In this document: positions 24,894 to 33,103 of the stretch, piece by piece
How positions within the stretch are numbered: the first letter of the stretch is position 1
Layout: every line of letters begins with the position of its first letter
DNA from: Loripinus fragilis
Lineage: Eukaryota > Mollusca > Bivalvia > Lucinida > Lucinidae
Direction: 5' to 3'
Assembly (NCBI GenBank): GCA_964019695.1
Contig: OZ026527.1
Coordinates: 77,790,831 to 77,854,830 of the forward strand
DNA: 64,000 nt
Notes under the pieces: model-generated
The model's input: only the letters and a program-made list of their open reading frames with translations
Database searches by the model: none
Told to the model about the DNA's origin: nothing
Position numbers and translations under genes: made by a program

Positions 24894-27800
24894 AAAGTAC
24901 TTGAGAATTGGAAGAACTAACTCTGTGCTTAAAATAACTATTTTGTGAGGTAAATTAAGATACATAAACCTCTCCTATGAGCACCTAAACATTTTTTTCT
25001 GAAAAAAATAAGAACTTTAGGATAAGAAAGACAAATAAAGAGAGAATCATACATTGAGGAGTGCTTGTGAATTTATTAACCAAGTTGAGGAAAAGAGGTT
25101 CTGGTTCTGCCAAACATTCTATTGATTTGGCATGACGTTTAATAAATTCAATAATACAGAAGCACAAAATATTAGATCATATCTATGATATGAAACTAAA
25201 ATTATTTTGAAATATGTTTTGGGCGTCTCTTTGTAACATTACCAATATTTTAAAATCACTAGTGGTTTATAAATTTTTAATGCACAGTGATATATCACTC
25301 CCAGAAGTGACATCATAATGGACCTTGAAACGAGAAAATCTGTCTTTGGGGTGTGTGAACAAGAAAGGTGCAGACCAGCGAATCTGCTCAGTCTTATCAG
25401 CGCCTTTGTTATTTGCTTTTTGGAAAGTATCATATCTAAACTTGCTACACTTACAATTTCATATATCTAGTTAGTCTCTGTAACTGAGGAGACTGGTTTG
25501 AATCTTGCTTTGTCAGAAACCCTGAAGACGGGTTCTGTTGCATCAGGCCCATATGATAAGCTGCTGTAATGTTTTATCAATACTGATCCCGTAATTGTTT
25601 TCTTTGTTTAAGGTACAAGGTTTGGATCACTTCCGTATTGAGATGTTGACTGATTTTTATTCTATTGCAGCTTGTCCCCTTACATGCTACATTGACTGTA
25701 CCACAGTTTACTTTGTCAAAGGAGTCATTAGATTTTGGTGTTTGTTTGGTGAGGTAAAGGTACAAAGTTTGGATCACTTCTGTACAAAGATGTTGACTGA
25801 TTTTAATCTATTTCAGCTTGTTCCCTTACATGCTACATTGACTGTACCACAGTTTACTTTGTCAAAGGAGTCATTAGATTTTGGTGTTTGTCTGGTGGGG
25901 TAAAGGTACAAAGTTTGGATCACTTCTGTACAAAGATGTTGACTGATTTTTATTCTATTTCAGCTTGTCCCCTTACATGCTACATTGACTGTACCACAGT
26001 TTACTTTGTCAAAGTGGTCATTAGATTTTGGTGTTTGTCTGGTGAGGTAAAGGTACAAAGTTTGGATCACTTCTGTACAAAGATGTTGACTGATTTTAAT
26101 CTATTTCAGCTTGTTCCCTTACATGCCACATTGACTGTACCACAGTTTACTTTGTCAAAGGAGTCATTAGATTTTGGTGTTTGTCTGGTGAGGTAAAGGT
26201 ACAAAGTTTGGATCACTTCTGTACAAAGATGTTGACTGATTTTAATCTATTTCAGCTTGTTCCCTTACATGCTACATTGACTGTACCACAGTTTACTTTG
26301 TCAAAGTGGTCATTAGATTTTGGTGTTTGTCTGGTGAGGTAAAGGTACAAAGTTTGGATCACTTCTGTACAAAGATGTTGACTGGTTTTTGTTCTATTTC
26401 AGCTTGTTCCCTTACATGCTACATTGACTGTACCACAGTTTACTTTGTCAAAGGAGTCATTAGATTTTGGTGTTTGTCTGGTGGGTCAAACACGAGAGTT
26501 ACAGTTGATGTTGTCTAACCTGACCTCTTCTCACACACACTGGTCAATTTCACAAGGTCAGTAATAACATCCTCAGAGTATCAGTAATAAAGCCAAGATT
26601 TCTTTTAACCCTTTCCTTCATAAATATTCATGCTAGGCTCCACCCACTATGAATAATTATATAAATAAACTTTCACGTTTGTACATAGAACAAAGAAATT
26701 ACTTGTCCGGTCCACAAGTGTAGGATAATATCTAATCATATTTCTATAAGCAAACAGAGTAGACCCTGATCAGGCAGTTCCTATAAGAGCTACCTGATCT
26801 GGGTTTGCTCTGTTTTCAAGTGTTTGAAGGCTTCTCAATGAGATAAAGGGTTAAATACAGGGATTGAGCCACGCTTCATGATCATAGTATAAGTGGTCTT
26901 ATCAGTAAAATGCATGTCAACACTAGGGACACAGAAGTACATGTAATATAGCCCATATATAATAATCTCTGAAGCAAGAAACTCATTTTTGTTGTATTTA
27001 TACTGTAGCATCATGGCTGTAATATTCCTCTGTTCCGTAAAAAAAGTAATTCCAATAATTTATAAAAATCCTAAACACCCAATAAACATAAGAAGAATTG
27101 TACTTTCAATGGGATGTTGCTACAAGTAACTAAATTACTCAAGGGGCATAAGGCTGAAGACCAGCAATTAAAATGTGTTTTCAATTTCAGTTTTAAAACA
27201 AGTTAATGAAAATAAATATAAAACAAGTAAAATGCCAATAACATTTGTACCATTTTTTCTAAATCTAAAACTGGAAAGTGGGTTACCCAGTATATAGTTT
27301 TTCATCAACAAAATCATTTAGGCACACTTCCTATATAGAAGGTTTGCAACTTGGCTAGTTCAGAACCTCACTAAAGGATTATCAGCTAGTCACCAGCTAT
27401 TTGTTATTTTATAGGCAAAAGCCATTATATCCCTAGACCCTAGATCTAAAATCAGTTAAGGGATGATTATATTGAATTCATAACTTATATCTATAATCTC
27501 ATTTTTTTTCAGAATCTAAATCAGACAACTGTGCCACAGACACATTTAGAGTAGAACCAACTCAAGGACTTCTAGAAGCCCACATTACCCACATCAGTGA
27601 TAGCAAGATCCTGCTACGTGTTAACTTCACAGCAAAGTAAGCCCTAATGTTATGTATCATGAACAAGTAGTAGCTTTCAATAAAGTAGCTGCAGCTAACT
27701 TACATCAGTGAAAGAAATGTGATTGAGCATACAGTAAAACCTATCTTGAGTGGTCACTCAAAAGAAGACCAAAAAATAGGTTTGGGAGACAGATAATTGC

Positions 27801-30741
27801 TTAATGCAGGTCAAAAGTATCCAGTGGAGCATTCTGCAGTACTTTTGACCTGCATTAAGGTACCACATGGCTTTAAGACCTTTGTTTTGTCTGTTTTTGA
27901 GTGGCCACTTAAGACAGGTTTCAATGTATTGTGATGAAACAGAATATACAAATAGTAAGGCTCAATGATCAACTTCTCAGATGCTTTAGTCCTGCTAGAT
28001 TTTCCCATTCATATTTATTCATATGGGATCATCCATTATATATATTTAAGGGGGCACAGGTTGGAATTCCAAATGAGCAGTGACATGAGATTTCCAACAA
28101 TGTGGTATGTGCGAACAGCAAAGCCTCATATCAGCCTGCGCATATGCGCAGTCTGATCAGAGGCTAGTCGCTTGAATATTCTATGAGTGTTAAGCTGCTG
28201 ACTTAACATCATTTTGATTTTATAAGCTTAAAAGGAGGCTGCACAGGCTCGTCTGAGTCTACACTTGTCAAAATGCCACATTGTTGGAAATAAAGTATCA
28301 TGGCTCAAATTATGTTTTTCTGTACCTAAGTATAGACCCAGAGGTCCGTGCCAAATTCTGAGGCATTCCACTGTTTGCCAAGGTACATGTTTGCTGTTTT
28401 GCAGTTTTCAAAGATTTGTCCATAGGAAATCTTTAAAACTCTTGAATTCCTTTTATTTCCTTTTGGTCAATGTCATTTAGTGTAGCATTAAAGGTGAAGT
28501 GATCATGCAAGAGACTGTTCTTAGTTGTTGTCATCAGTATACAGTAAAACTTGTCTTCAATGGCCACTCAAAAAGAAGACCAAAAATTGTTTTTCAAGAC
28601 CGATTATCACTTAACGCAGTCAAAAGTATTGCAGAATGCTCCAAGAGAGCATTCTGCAATACTTTCGACCTTCATTAAGCTACCATTGTCTTAAAGACCT
28701 TTGTTTTTTTTCTATTTTTCTATTTTTAAGTGGACGCTTTAGGCAGGTTTAAATGTATTATGAAATGTACGTTCTCTAATGTAGGTGCTTATAGCCATTT
28801 ACGTCCATCTTATGGCTTTGATATGTTCTGTCAGAGCATGGTAACAATAGTTTTAACAGGATTTTAGTTGTTTTGGGGAGCCCAGTGGTAGAGTGCTGGA
28901 CTCAAGACCGAGGGGCCAATGGTCCAAGCCTTACTGGCATCACTGCGTTGTGTCCTTGAGCAAGACACATTAATCCTAGCTTAGTACTGGTTCAACCCAG
29001 GAAGACCTGTCTCTACATAACTGAAAGATTGTTGATGGGTCATAAAGAATCAAATCAAACAAACATGAAGTTTAGTTGTTTTGAAACATTTTCCAGTTGA
29101 TCTTACCACCCAGTTGGGTGCAGTAAAATTACCCAAAGGGGTACGTGCATTAAGGGGCTAATTTGGCCCCCTCTGGAGCCAAAAACTGAAAACTGCTTTT
29201 CACCAATTTCATTTGTTTGGTTTATTAGAAGAATATCTGAAGTGTAAAATTTCAGCATTTTAATAAGATTTTACCGTTGCTATGGTAACAAAAATGGCCG
29301 ACGAAATAGGCTTAAAATAGAGAAATCGCCATTTTGGACCAAATTTAAGGCTTTTTGAGACCGAATTTTTAAGAATTAGATATCAGCACAGCTAAAAACC
29401 AAAACATCCTTTTGATATGTTGTGTGCTGTGATAATTCTCATCATTTGTTAAAATATCTTTTTGGTATTTGCTTGTGCTCTATGTTAATTTCTCTGTTAA
29501 ACGTCTCAAAATTGCTCCAAAATGGTCAATTTCCTATTTTCAGTCTATTTTGGCGGTCATTTTTGACACCATAGCGACGGTTAAAGTCAAAGTAATTTGA
29601 GACATTTTCACTTTGGTTATTGTTCTTATGAACTAATAAGAACAAATTGGTGAACAACAATTTTTATATTTCAGCCTCATAGGGGGGGCCAAAAAAGCCC
29701 CTTAATGCACGTAGCTCTTTGTAAAAACTGCCTATTTTTTTATTGAAACTAAACAATTGAACCCGACACACAAGTTTAAAAAATATACCGGAGATATTTT
29801 ACTAGTAGCTATAGTACCGAGAAATCAGCATACCTGAGAGATACTTTGGCCAAAGGGCCAATAACAACAACAACAACATTTAAAAGCAAATAACCTCAGA
29901 AGTGCCAATCAGACTGTTGCAGAAAACAGATGTTGTGATTCTTTCTTGATTTTTGACTTAACAATTCATGTGTTATACATGATATAATGATTTACAAAGT
30001 AGGAACAAAAATTTAAAACTTGTGTCTGGTGCAAAATTTTGGAAGTTCTTTAACCCTTTGTATACGAATGGATTTTCCTACTGGTTTGATACATTGAACT
30101 TGGGATGGTCCATTGTATATATCTAGGGGTTTCAGGCTATATATTTTTTTAAATATTGTATTTTTTTGGTCTGAATATCTTTTTTACCATAACAAACAAT
30201 GTCTTCACTGTTTGTAAAAGTACCCATTTAGGGGTTTCCAGTATACAAAGGGTTAAAGGTAATTTATTTAGCAGTGTATCTGCCTTGAAAATCAATTTCA
30301 TTAGTTTAGATAAACAAAATATTTGTGCGTAAAATTGTAAATATTTTCTTGACCATCAGTTTTAACATATGTGCTTGGTGCACAAAAGAACCGTCTATTT
30401 GAGTACCCACAACATATGTTTTGGTTGAGAAATAGGAAATTTTTTGTGACACACTCCTAACTAAAGCCCTGAGAGAGTTTAATAAGACTAGGCCCTCATG
30501 CCCATAGATCAGTCTTTTACCATTCACAGCAGGGACAGGGTCTAGGTATGTAATAATCAGTCTAGTTATTATGAATAGTAAAAGTTGTCATTAACACTAG
30601 AATATATTATTTTTCAGACATGCTGAGGATTACGAGACAGTATTTACAGTGCATGGGGTCCTAGGGGAGACACCCAGATGTTTGTACATCAGAGGTCAAG
30701 GCTCCTATGATGGAAAACATGAAGCTATTCTCAACATTTAG
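16036..30741 (+). CDS. 3' part of a host gene for an ASH/MSP-domain ciliary protein (DLEC1/CFAP81- or HYDIN-like), split over at least six exons
   Basis: The exons inferred are 16036-16114, 21469-21657, about 22904-23008 (with tandem copies to 23530), 26403-26556, 27513-27636 and 30618-30741. Each boundary has AG and GT, and phases agree across all joins if 22904 is the start of the third exon. The protein contains segments typical of ASPM-SPD-2-Hydin/MSP beta-sandwich repeats: 'VMLSNLTLTPLTFRL' and 'LTVPQFTLSKESLDFG' followed by a VGQ and 'LMLSNLT'. The C-terminus is 'HGVLGETPRCLYIRGQG'. Such proteins act in motile-cilium axonemes. DLEC1/CFAP81 is my best guess from the C-terminal pattern; other CFAP or Hydin relatives are possible. 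The 5' exons were not found and may lie left of the window. Three exon regions carry local tandem duplications, and the third exon may be frameshifted, so the gene could be damaged here. Confidence 0.7.
16051..16198 (+). repeat. 74-bp tandem duplication of an exon end plus donor site (x2)
   Basis: The segment from 'tgcagatgaagatggg' through 'ggtggggtaag' occurs at 16051-16124 and again at 16125-16198, with about one difference near the end (gtaagt/gtaagc). Use of the second donor would read into a TGA within the second copy; the first donor preserves the frame. Confidence 0.9.
16466..16545 (+). repeat. About 80-bp dispersed repeat, intronic copy
   Basis: Same element as at 7663 and 8190. Here the frame KIRNRYNQAPHLTQDTNG is open across the repeat. 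Comparable frames can be read in other copies, but with different downstream sequence. Confidence 0.7.
16563..16762. mobile_element. MITE, ACAGTAAAACCTGT family, copy 2
   Basis: Ends are 'cacaaaacctgtctaaaatg' and 'ccttaagactggttttact'. The central hairpin 'gtattgcagaatgc' and 'gcattctgcaatac' is almost perfect. Confidence 0.82.
16949..17096. mobile_element. 148-bp foldback element with nested hairpin
   Basis: The outer arms 'caatgaattgtattcactct' (16949) and 'agagtgaatacaattcattg' (to 17096) are exact reverse complements. Nested at 17037-17073 is 'gatgaccattatgg' paired with 'ccataatggtcatc'. It carries no coding sequence. Confidence 0.9.
17098..17640. repeat. Extra, directly repeated left arm of the 17.6-21.4 kb element
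   Basis: It begins 'aggccaatggctggatatgg', then a C-run and 'cagggggaattttgta', like the arm starting at 17640. Its second part (17174-17640) is directly repeated at about 18465-18920: 'tcttgcaaggattttgcaa', 'aagtgcaaaagataaggtaa' against 'aagtgcaaaccataaggtaa', and 'catggtacccccatatcac' against 'catggtaaccccatatcac'. Confidence 0.75.
19543..20485 (-). pseudogene. Fossil coding sequence of the long-TIR element (unnamed protein family)
   Basis: Minus-strand fragments with protein-like composition lie in different frames. The first is 20485-20159, with the run CKELLEQNGFSVSQPLVLCL. The second is about 20200-19996, with 'NPFSSSFEDNELYFL' and 'AKDLIEADDIGREAVADSI', interrupted by a stop. The third is 19812-19543, with 'LPFLLGPVPWSLSTSDRIS' then 'KTDKSKLQHGLQ' and a later 'IVDVSA'. 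From memory this order (an NPF segment, then a PVPWSL..D..KTDKSKL segment, then an I-V-D motif) resembles uncharacterised multi-copy proteins of mollusc and cnidarian genomes. I cannot name the family. Frame breaks and stops mean the gene is dead. Confidence 0.45.
21231..21252. repeat. T-run/poly-G tract
   Basis: A run of T followed by about 18 G. Mirror-image C-runs occur at 17121-17134 and a G-run at 21369-21388, all at equivalent places in the arms of the same element. Confidence 0.85.
21469..21657 (+). CDS. Ciliary-protein exon (63 codons, phase 0-0)
   Basis: The acceptor is 'ccttaattggttttgcag' and the donor 'gtaagt' is at 21658. The open frame reads LKAESLAVNSVMLSNLTLTP and continues with TQKPFMLVELDPSS, ending in TLKPRHNLV. 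The pattern of hydrophobic strands and a LxPRxNLV end fits an ASH/MSP beta-sandwich. Downstream, about 33 bp containing 'ccacacttttggactagggg' are repeated 132 bp apart (near 21680 and 21812). Confidence 0.75.
22244..22440. mobile_element. MITE, 'tctcaatgagatggtt' hairpin family, copy 1 (double core)
   Basis: Two cores 'catctcattgagatg' lie within 'ttttgggtgctcaaaa..ttctttttagcacc' and its repeat. The outer ends are 'attttcttatcaatga' and 'gagaagtaagaaaac'. Other members are at 30323-30452, 31675-31830, 32095-32250 and 55965-56065, with fragments near 47995, 48360 and 60830. Confidence 0.75.
22876..23008 (+). CDS. Ciliary-protein exon, first of four tandem copies; start uncertain
   Basis: The best acceptor by pyrimidine tract is 'ctctgttttttggtag' at 22875. 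From there the expected continuation of the upstream domain reads VKVAFQTISDSK, but the frame then hits TGA at 22912. A weaker acceptor (AG at 22902-22903) gives an open 105-nt phase 0-0 exon starting IASDYLNNEDDLSGAGRKIE and ending EFNNKASQ, before donor 'gtaaac' at 23009. The two readings differ by one base of phase, so either the weak site is used or the exon has suffered a 1-base (or 2-base) indel near 22910. Confidence 0.6.
22904..23690 (+). repeat. 174-bp tandem exon-intron array, four copies
   Basis: Units start at 22904, 23078, 23252 and 23426 (spacing exactly 174). Each holds a 105-nt open exon in the same phase, with CAG then GT at its end, and 69 bp of intron. Copies 1-3 are almost identical (for example FNNK against FINK in copy 2). 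Copy 4 has changes (AAACAT, TTCAGCAAC), and its intron is interrupted by about 115 bp before resuming at 'ctgcctttagaat' (23650). Phase 0-0 would let any number be included without a frameshift. Confidence 0.9.
23728..24060. repeat. TATACTCCC..GGGGGTATATAG repeat end
   Basis: A palindromic 'tatactcccggtaggaagta' and 'tatagggggtatatag' start is followed by 'tttgtctgtctgtaatttt' and 'gatttctcagcaactacttg'. The layout is like the ends of the 36.7-41.9 kb element, but the sequence is not the same. The other end was not identified. Confidence 0.4.
24130..24497. mobile_element. Inverted-repeat element of about 370 bp with inner hairpin
   Basis: 'cagagttttggttatagccc' (24128) pairs with 'gggagataaccaaaactctg' (to 24495). 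An inner hairpin runs from 'aaagtatcaaccc' (24148) to 'ggttgatacttt' (24224). The part at 24226-24455 has a relative at 31200-31390: 'gaaagttcaaaatttcaaaa', 'tgcagtatgc', 'ctaattcagcattt' and 'gaattcaggaataatcctg'. Confidence 0.72.
24811..24928. repeat. (CA)n microsatellite inside an 85-bp direct duplication
   Basis: About 22 CA units at 24843-24886, flanked by 33-bp direct repeats 'agtgcttgagaattggaag' (24811) and 'agtacttgagaattggaag' (24896). Confidence 0.92.
25245..25312. repeat. Single end related to the 6.4-7.3 kb inverted-repeat element
   Basis: 'aaaatcactagtggtttata', 'atgcacagtgatatatcact' and 'cccag' match the outer arm of the element at 6370-7325. The second end was not seen. Confidence 0.5.
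25313..25556. mobile_element. MITE, 'gggcctcgacaaaacctgtcttc' family, copy 1
   Basis: Ends are 'gaccttgaaacgagaaaatc' and 'ccctgaagacgggttctg..caggcccatat'. Inside are 'tgcagaccagcgaatctgct' and 'ggaaagtatcatatcta'. A better preserved copy lies at 30927-31170, which allows the ends to be recognised. Confidence 0.75.
25608..26402 (+). repeat. 146/147-bp tandem array of acceptor site plus partial exon, five extra copies
   Basis: Exon starts (CTTGTTCCC or CTTGTCCCC) fall at 25671, 25817, 25964, 26110, 26256 and 26403, spacing 146-147. Each repeat carries the intron end ('gatgttgactgatttttattctatt' or 'taatctatttcag') and the first 81 nt of the exon, then jumps at 'ctggtgag' or 'ctggtggg' back to 'gtaaaggtacaaagtttgg'. 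Unspliced read-through of copies 1-5 meets TAA at once (GTG-RGG-TAA). Splicing at the new gtaaag donor gives an 83-nt exon, which shifts the frame. Only copy 6 continues into the full exon. Confidence 0.92.
26403..26556 (+). CDS. Ciliary-protein exon (51 codons + 1 nt), the full-length sixth copy
   Basis: The acceptor is 'gttctatttcag' and the donor is 'gtcagt' at 26557. The frame reads LVPLHATLTVPQFTLSKESL, then DFGVCLVGQTRELQLMLSNL, then TSSHTHWSISQ. The sequence 'LxLSxxxLDFGxxxVGQxxxxxLxLxN' is the classic start of an ASH/Hydin-type domain. It ends one base into a codon (G), completed by AA at the start of the next exon. Confidence 0.85.
26604..26854. mobile_element. MITE, TTAACCCTTTCCT family, copy 1
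   Basis: Ends are 'tttaaccctttccttcataa' and 'gagataaagggttaaa'. A central hairpin spans 'agcaaacagagtagaccctg' and 'tgatctgggtttgctctgtt'. A homologous copy lies at 56957-57222 and a half copy at 14830-14962. Confidence 0.88.
27513..27636 (+). CDS. Ciliary-protein exon (124 nt)
   Basis: The acceptor is 'tctcattttttttcag' and the donor is 'gtaagc' at 27637. The open frame is ESKSDNCATDTFRVEPTQGL then LEAHITHISDSKILLRVNFT, ending AK. Two bases complete the split codon from 26556 and two bases of the next codon remain. Both joins are in phase with the neighbouring exons, which strongly supports the model. Confidence 0.85.
27731..27930. mobile_element. MITE, ACAGTAAAACCTGT family, copy 3
   Basis: Ends are 'acagtaaaacctatcttgag' and 'cttaagacaggtttcaatgt'. 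The stem is 'aatgcaggtcaaaagtat' and 'tacttttgacctgcatt'. Confidence 0.85.
28074..28307 (+). mobile_element. MITE, AGCCGCGACATG family, copy 2
   Basis: Ends are 'gagcagtgacatgagatttc' and 'ggaaataaagtatcatggctc'. The inner hairpin 'cagcctgcgcatatgcgcag' is shared with the other copies. Confidence 0.88.
28541..28760. mobile_element. MITE, ACAGTAAAACCTGT family, copy 4
   Basis: Ends are 'acagtaaaacttgtcttcaa' and 'gcaggtttaaatgtat'. The stem is 'gcagaatgctccaaga' and 'gagcattctgc'. Confidence 0.85.
28875..29066 (+). mobile_element. tRNA-derived SINE, copy B
   Basis: It matches copies A and C from 'ggtagagtgctggactcaag' to the tail 'aaatcaaacaaac'. It lacks about 10 bp of the tRNA-like head, and its B-box is diverged ('ggtccaagcct'). 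Confidence 0.88.
29138..29714. mobile_element. MITE of about 575 bp, 'gtacgtgcattaaggggc' ends
   Basis: The terminal segment 'gggtacgtgcattaaggggc' (29139), followed by 'taatttggccccc', pairs with 'gggggggccaaaaaagcccc' then 'ttaatgcacgtagc' (to 29714). Inner palindromic words 'aaaatggccgac' and 'ccattttgg' occur. It carries no coding sequence. Confidence 0.85.
30050..30256. mobile_element. MITE, TTAACCCTTTGTATAC family
   Basis: Exact terminal repeats 'ttaaccctttgtatac' (30050) and 'gtatacaaagggttaa' (to 30256). There is no hairpin core of the gacccagatcag type. Confidence 0.88.
30323..30452. mobile_element. MITE, 'atgagatggtt' hairpin family, copy 2 (core deleted)
   Basis: 'tgtaaatattttcttgacca' and 'acatatgttttggttgagaa' are the two ends of the family. 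The central 'ctcaatgagat' has been lost. Confidence 0.65.
30618..30741 (+). CDS. Ciliary-protein terminal exon with stop codon
   Basis: The acceptor is 'tatattatttttcag'. One base completes the codon split at 27636, then the frame is open (HAEDYETVFTVHGVLGETPR, CLYIRGQGSYDGKHEAILNI) to TAG at 30739-30741. The conserved-looking 'HGxLGExxxxLxIRGQGSYD' near the C-terminus and three consistent phase joins make this the real 3' end of the coding sequence. No clear AATAAA signal was seen in the first 100 bp after the stop. Confidence 0.83.
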
Positions 30742-30837
30742 ATTGACTATTTTAAAAAGCACTTAGTTACATGCTTGTGTTGTCTACTGACTTTTTTTTC
30801 AAAATTAACTTTTTCAAAAAAAATTTTCAGTAACTCT

Positions 30838-30915
30838 ATTAGAGTTTCAAACAATTTGGATCCAGATCAGGACCGAGTTTCTGTCGGTCCTGATCTGGAT
30901 CCAAACTGTTTGCAA
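30838..30915. repeat. Perfect hairpin 'ggatccagatcaggaccga..tcggtcctgatctggatcc'
   Basis: Nineteen to twenty paired bases with a short loop (30858-30902), flanked by 'aaacaattt' and 'aaactgtttgc'. This is the hairpin core seen in several MITEs, standing alone just after the gene's last exon. Confidence 0.85.
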
Positions 30916-30926
30916 AGATTATCAGC

Positions 30927-31170
30927 ATATATGGGCCTCCACGCGAGAAAACCTGTCTTCGGGGGTTCGAAAACAACAAAGCCACAGACCAGCCTGCGCA
31001 TCCCTGCAGTCTGATCAGCACCTTTGTTATTCTCTTTTTGGAAAGTATCATATCTAACCTTGCTACAAGCCAAATTTCAATTTTCTAGCTAGTCTCTGTA
31101 GCTGAGGAGACTGGTTTGAGTCTCACTTTTTTCAGAAACCCTGAAGACAGGTTTTGTCGAGGCCCATATA
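30927..31170. mobile_element. MITE, 'gggcctcgacaaaacctgtcttc' family, copy 2
   Basis: 'atatgggcctccacgcgaga' with 'aaacctgtcttcggggg' pairs with 'ccctgaagacaggttttgtc' and 'gaggcccatat'. The core is 'cagaccagcctgcgcatccc' with 'tgcagtctgatcagc'. Clear relative of 25313-25556. Confidence 0.88.
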
Positions 31171-31674
31171 AGGGATGATACCTAAGTCTCTGCTTCAACT
31201 TATGGGTGAAAGTTCAAAATTTCAAAAATCCTCAACTTTAGAAATTCCAATTTTTAAACATGCAGTATGCCTAGAAAATACCAAATTTTTTAAATTCAAA
31301 TGACAGGAATTTAAAAGAAATCAGAGAAGCTATCATAATCTGCCTAATTCAGCATTTCAAAATCCCGAATTCAGGAATAATCCTGTGACAAAAGGGTTTA
31401 ACAGTTTATGCGTTTCACACAAACCACTAAACTTTTTGAGGTTTGTTTAACACGCAATTTTTTTTTTACCTTAGTGGTACTGCAAATTCTAGAATGGACG
31501 GACTTTAATGGTTAACTGTTCAAGTTATCAGCCCATTGTTTAGAGAGCTCTAGGCCTTTCCAGCTTGTTAAAAATGCAGTCTTAAGAAAGAAAAATAAAT
31601 ACCTGTAAAGTGGTAGCTCGCTCTACTGATTACAACCCTGTTGTGTCTTTACAATTTCAATGTTGGAGAAGCAA

Positions 31675-31830
31675 TATTTTGAGTGTGAAGTTGTAATTAT
31701 TTTCTCACCTATCGGTTTAAACATGTATTTTGGGTGCTTAAAAGAACAGTCTCATTGCTGACTTTCTTTTAAGTACCCACAACATGTGTTTTGATTGAGA
31801 AATATGTAAAATTATTTTCAAATACACACT
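31675..31830. mobile_element. MITE, 'atgagatggtt' hairpin family, copy 3
   Basis: 'attattttctcacctatcgg' at the left, 'ttttgggtgcttaaaagaac' and 'ttcttttaagtacccacaac' around the core, and 'gttttgattgagaaatatg' at the right. Confidence 0.75.
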
Positions 31831-32028
31831 TTTATCTGGAGGTCTGTAAATAATAGTCTGATCCATACCTATAGACAGACTGATCAGATCCTTCATTTTC
31901 CTCATATTCATGTACATTGTCCTTGAAGAGGTCAATTGTTTTCTAACATTTAAAAGAAAGCATTATGAAACAAAAAACAACCAGTTTTTACAAATAAGTC
32001 TCTGACATTCTAGCAAAATAAAGAAAAT

Positions 32029-32326
32029 TGGTAAATATTGAGATTTACCTGTCCAATGTCCTCAAAAAATTGTGGTATAGCCAGGACTTTAGTTAAGAGT
32101 GTGTAACAAAAATTTAATTTTTATTTCTCAACCAAAACATATGTTGTGGGTACTCAAAAGAACCGTCTCAATGAGATGGTTCTTTTGGGCACCCAAAACA
32201 TATATTAATATTGATGGGTAAGAAAATACATACAATTTTACGCTGAAATTATTTGTTTATCTAAGCCCATGAAATTGGTAAATATTGAGATTTGCCTGTC
32301 CAATGTCTTCAAAAAAATTGTGGTAT
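32029..32326. mobile_element. MITE copy 4 between 57-bp direct repeats
   Basis: The MITE (about 32095-32250) has a perfect core 'gaaccgtctcaatgagatgg'. It is flanked by direct repeats of about 57 bp: 'attggtaaatattgagattt' with 'cctgtccaatgtcctcaaaa' at 32031, and the same with small changes at 32272. These are far longer than a target-site duplication. Confidence 0.85.
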
Positions 32327-32807
32327 AGCGCTGTACAATACAAGTGACAGGTGAAAAACATTAAGAAACAGGCAAAAATCGTCCTACGAAAGATAAAGAA
32401 AAGTTGAATTTCTAAATGGCACAAAAATAGCATCCACTGCAAGGGTTAACATATCTAGCGAAAGCCTATGCCTTTGAATTTGTTCCACTTTTATGGTAAA
32501 AGAACTTTTTCACAGCCACATTATCTACTGAGGCATGCCATGCAAACCCTTGTTAATACAGTAGATGGCAGATTTCCCAGCTTTAGGTTTTGTTTACTTT
32601 TTTAGATTTTTTCAAAACAAATTATTTATTCATGGTTATGTGATATTTTGTTCTGTGATATTCATATAATTAATGCTTAATTACTGGTTTTCAGTCAATT
32701 TTGTTTTGTTATGACCCTACTAAAGATCAATTTCACACCTTTCAGTTCCAGTAGTGGACATTCTACCACGAGGCTGTGTCCAGAGCATCACATGACATGA
32801 GGCAAAC

Positions 32808-33103
32808 ATGCACTGATCCAGAAAGTTTTGTCAGTGGGGGTCAAATTTTTTTTTCTTTTTTTTTAGTTGATGAGCAAAGGGAGGTTCCAAATACCACTAT
32901 AAGCGGACCTTCATTGGCCCGCCAGCGAAACGCCATTAAAATGGCATTTTGCTGGCGTGCCAATGATGGCCCAACATTGAGTGCTGGCTTAGTAGCTTTG
33001 TGATTTTAGGGGATCTGGACCAATAATGCTAGGAAACCCTTAATTTTTGTGATTTTCCAGGGGGGGGTCCGGACCCCCTATCCCCTCCTCTGGATCCGTG
33101 CAT
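32808..33103 (+). mobile_element. MITE, 'atgcrcggatccag' ends, copy 1
   Basis: Ends are 'atgcactgatccagaaagt' and 'ctctggatccgtgcat'. The central palindrome is 'gccagcgaaacgccatt' with 'aatggcattttgctggc'. An inverted copy lies at 35118-35409, so the two copies flank the region between them as an inverted pair. Confidence 0.85.

Noticed and set aside
25595..26518. Three overlapping 100-residue frames as one repeat protein
   Set aside because: They are read-through of intron plus partial exon in a frame other than the spliced one; the exon frame is supported by phases at both ends.
16036..30741. Firm naming of the host gene as DLEC1 (CFAP81)
   Set aside because: Only the C-terminal part is visible and several ciliary proteins share ASH/MSP domains; without a database search the symbol was left blank.
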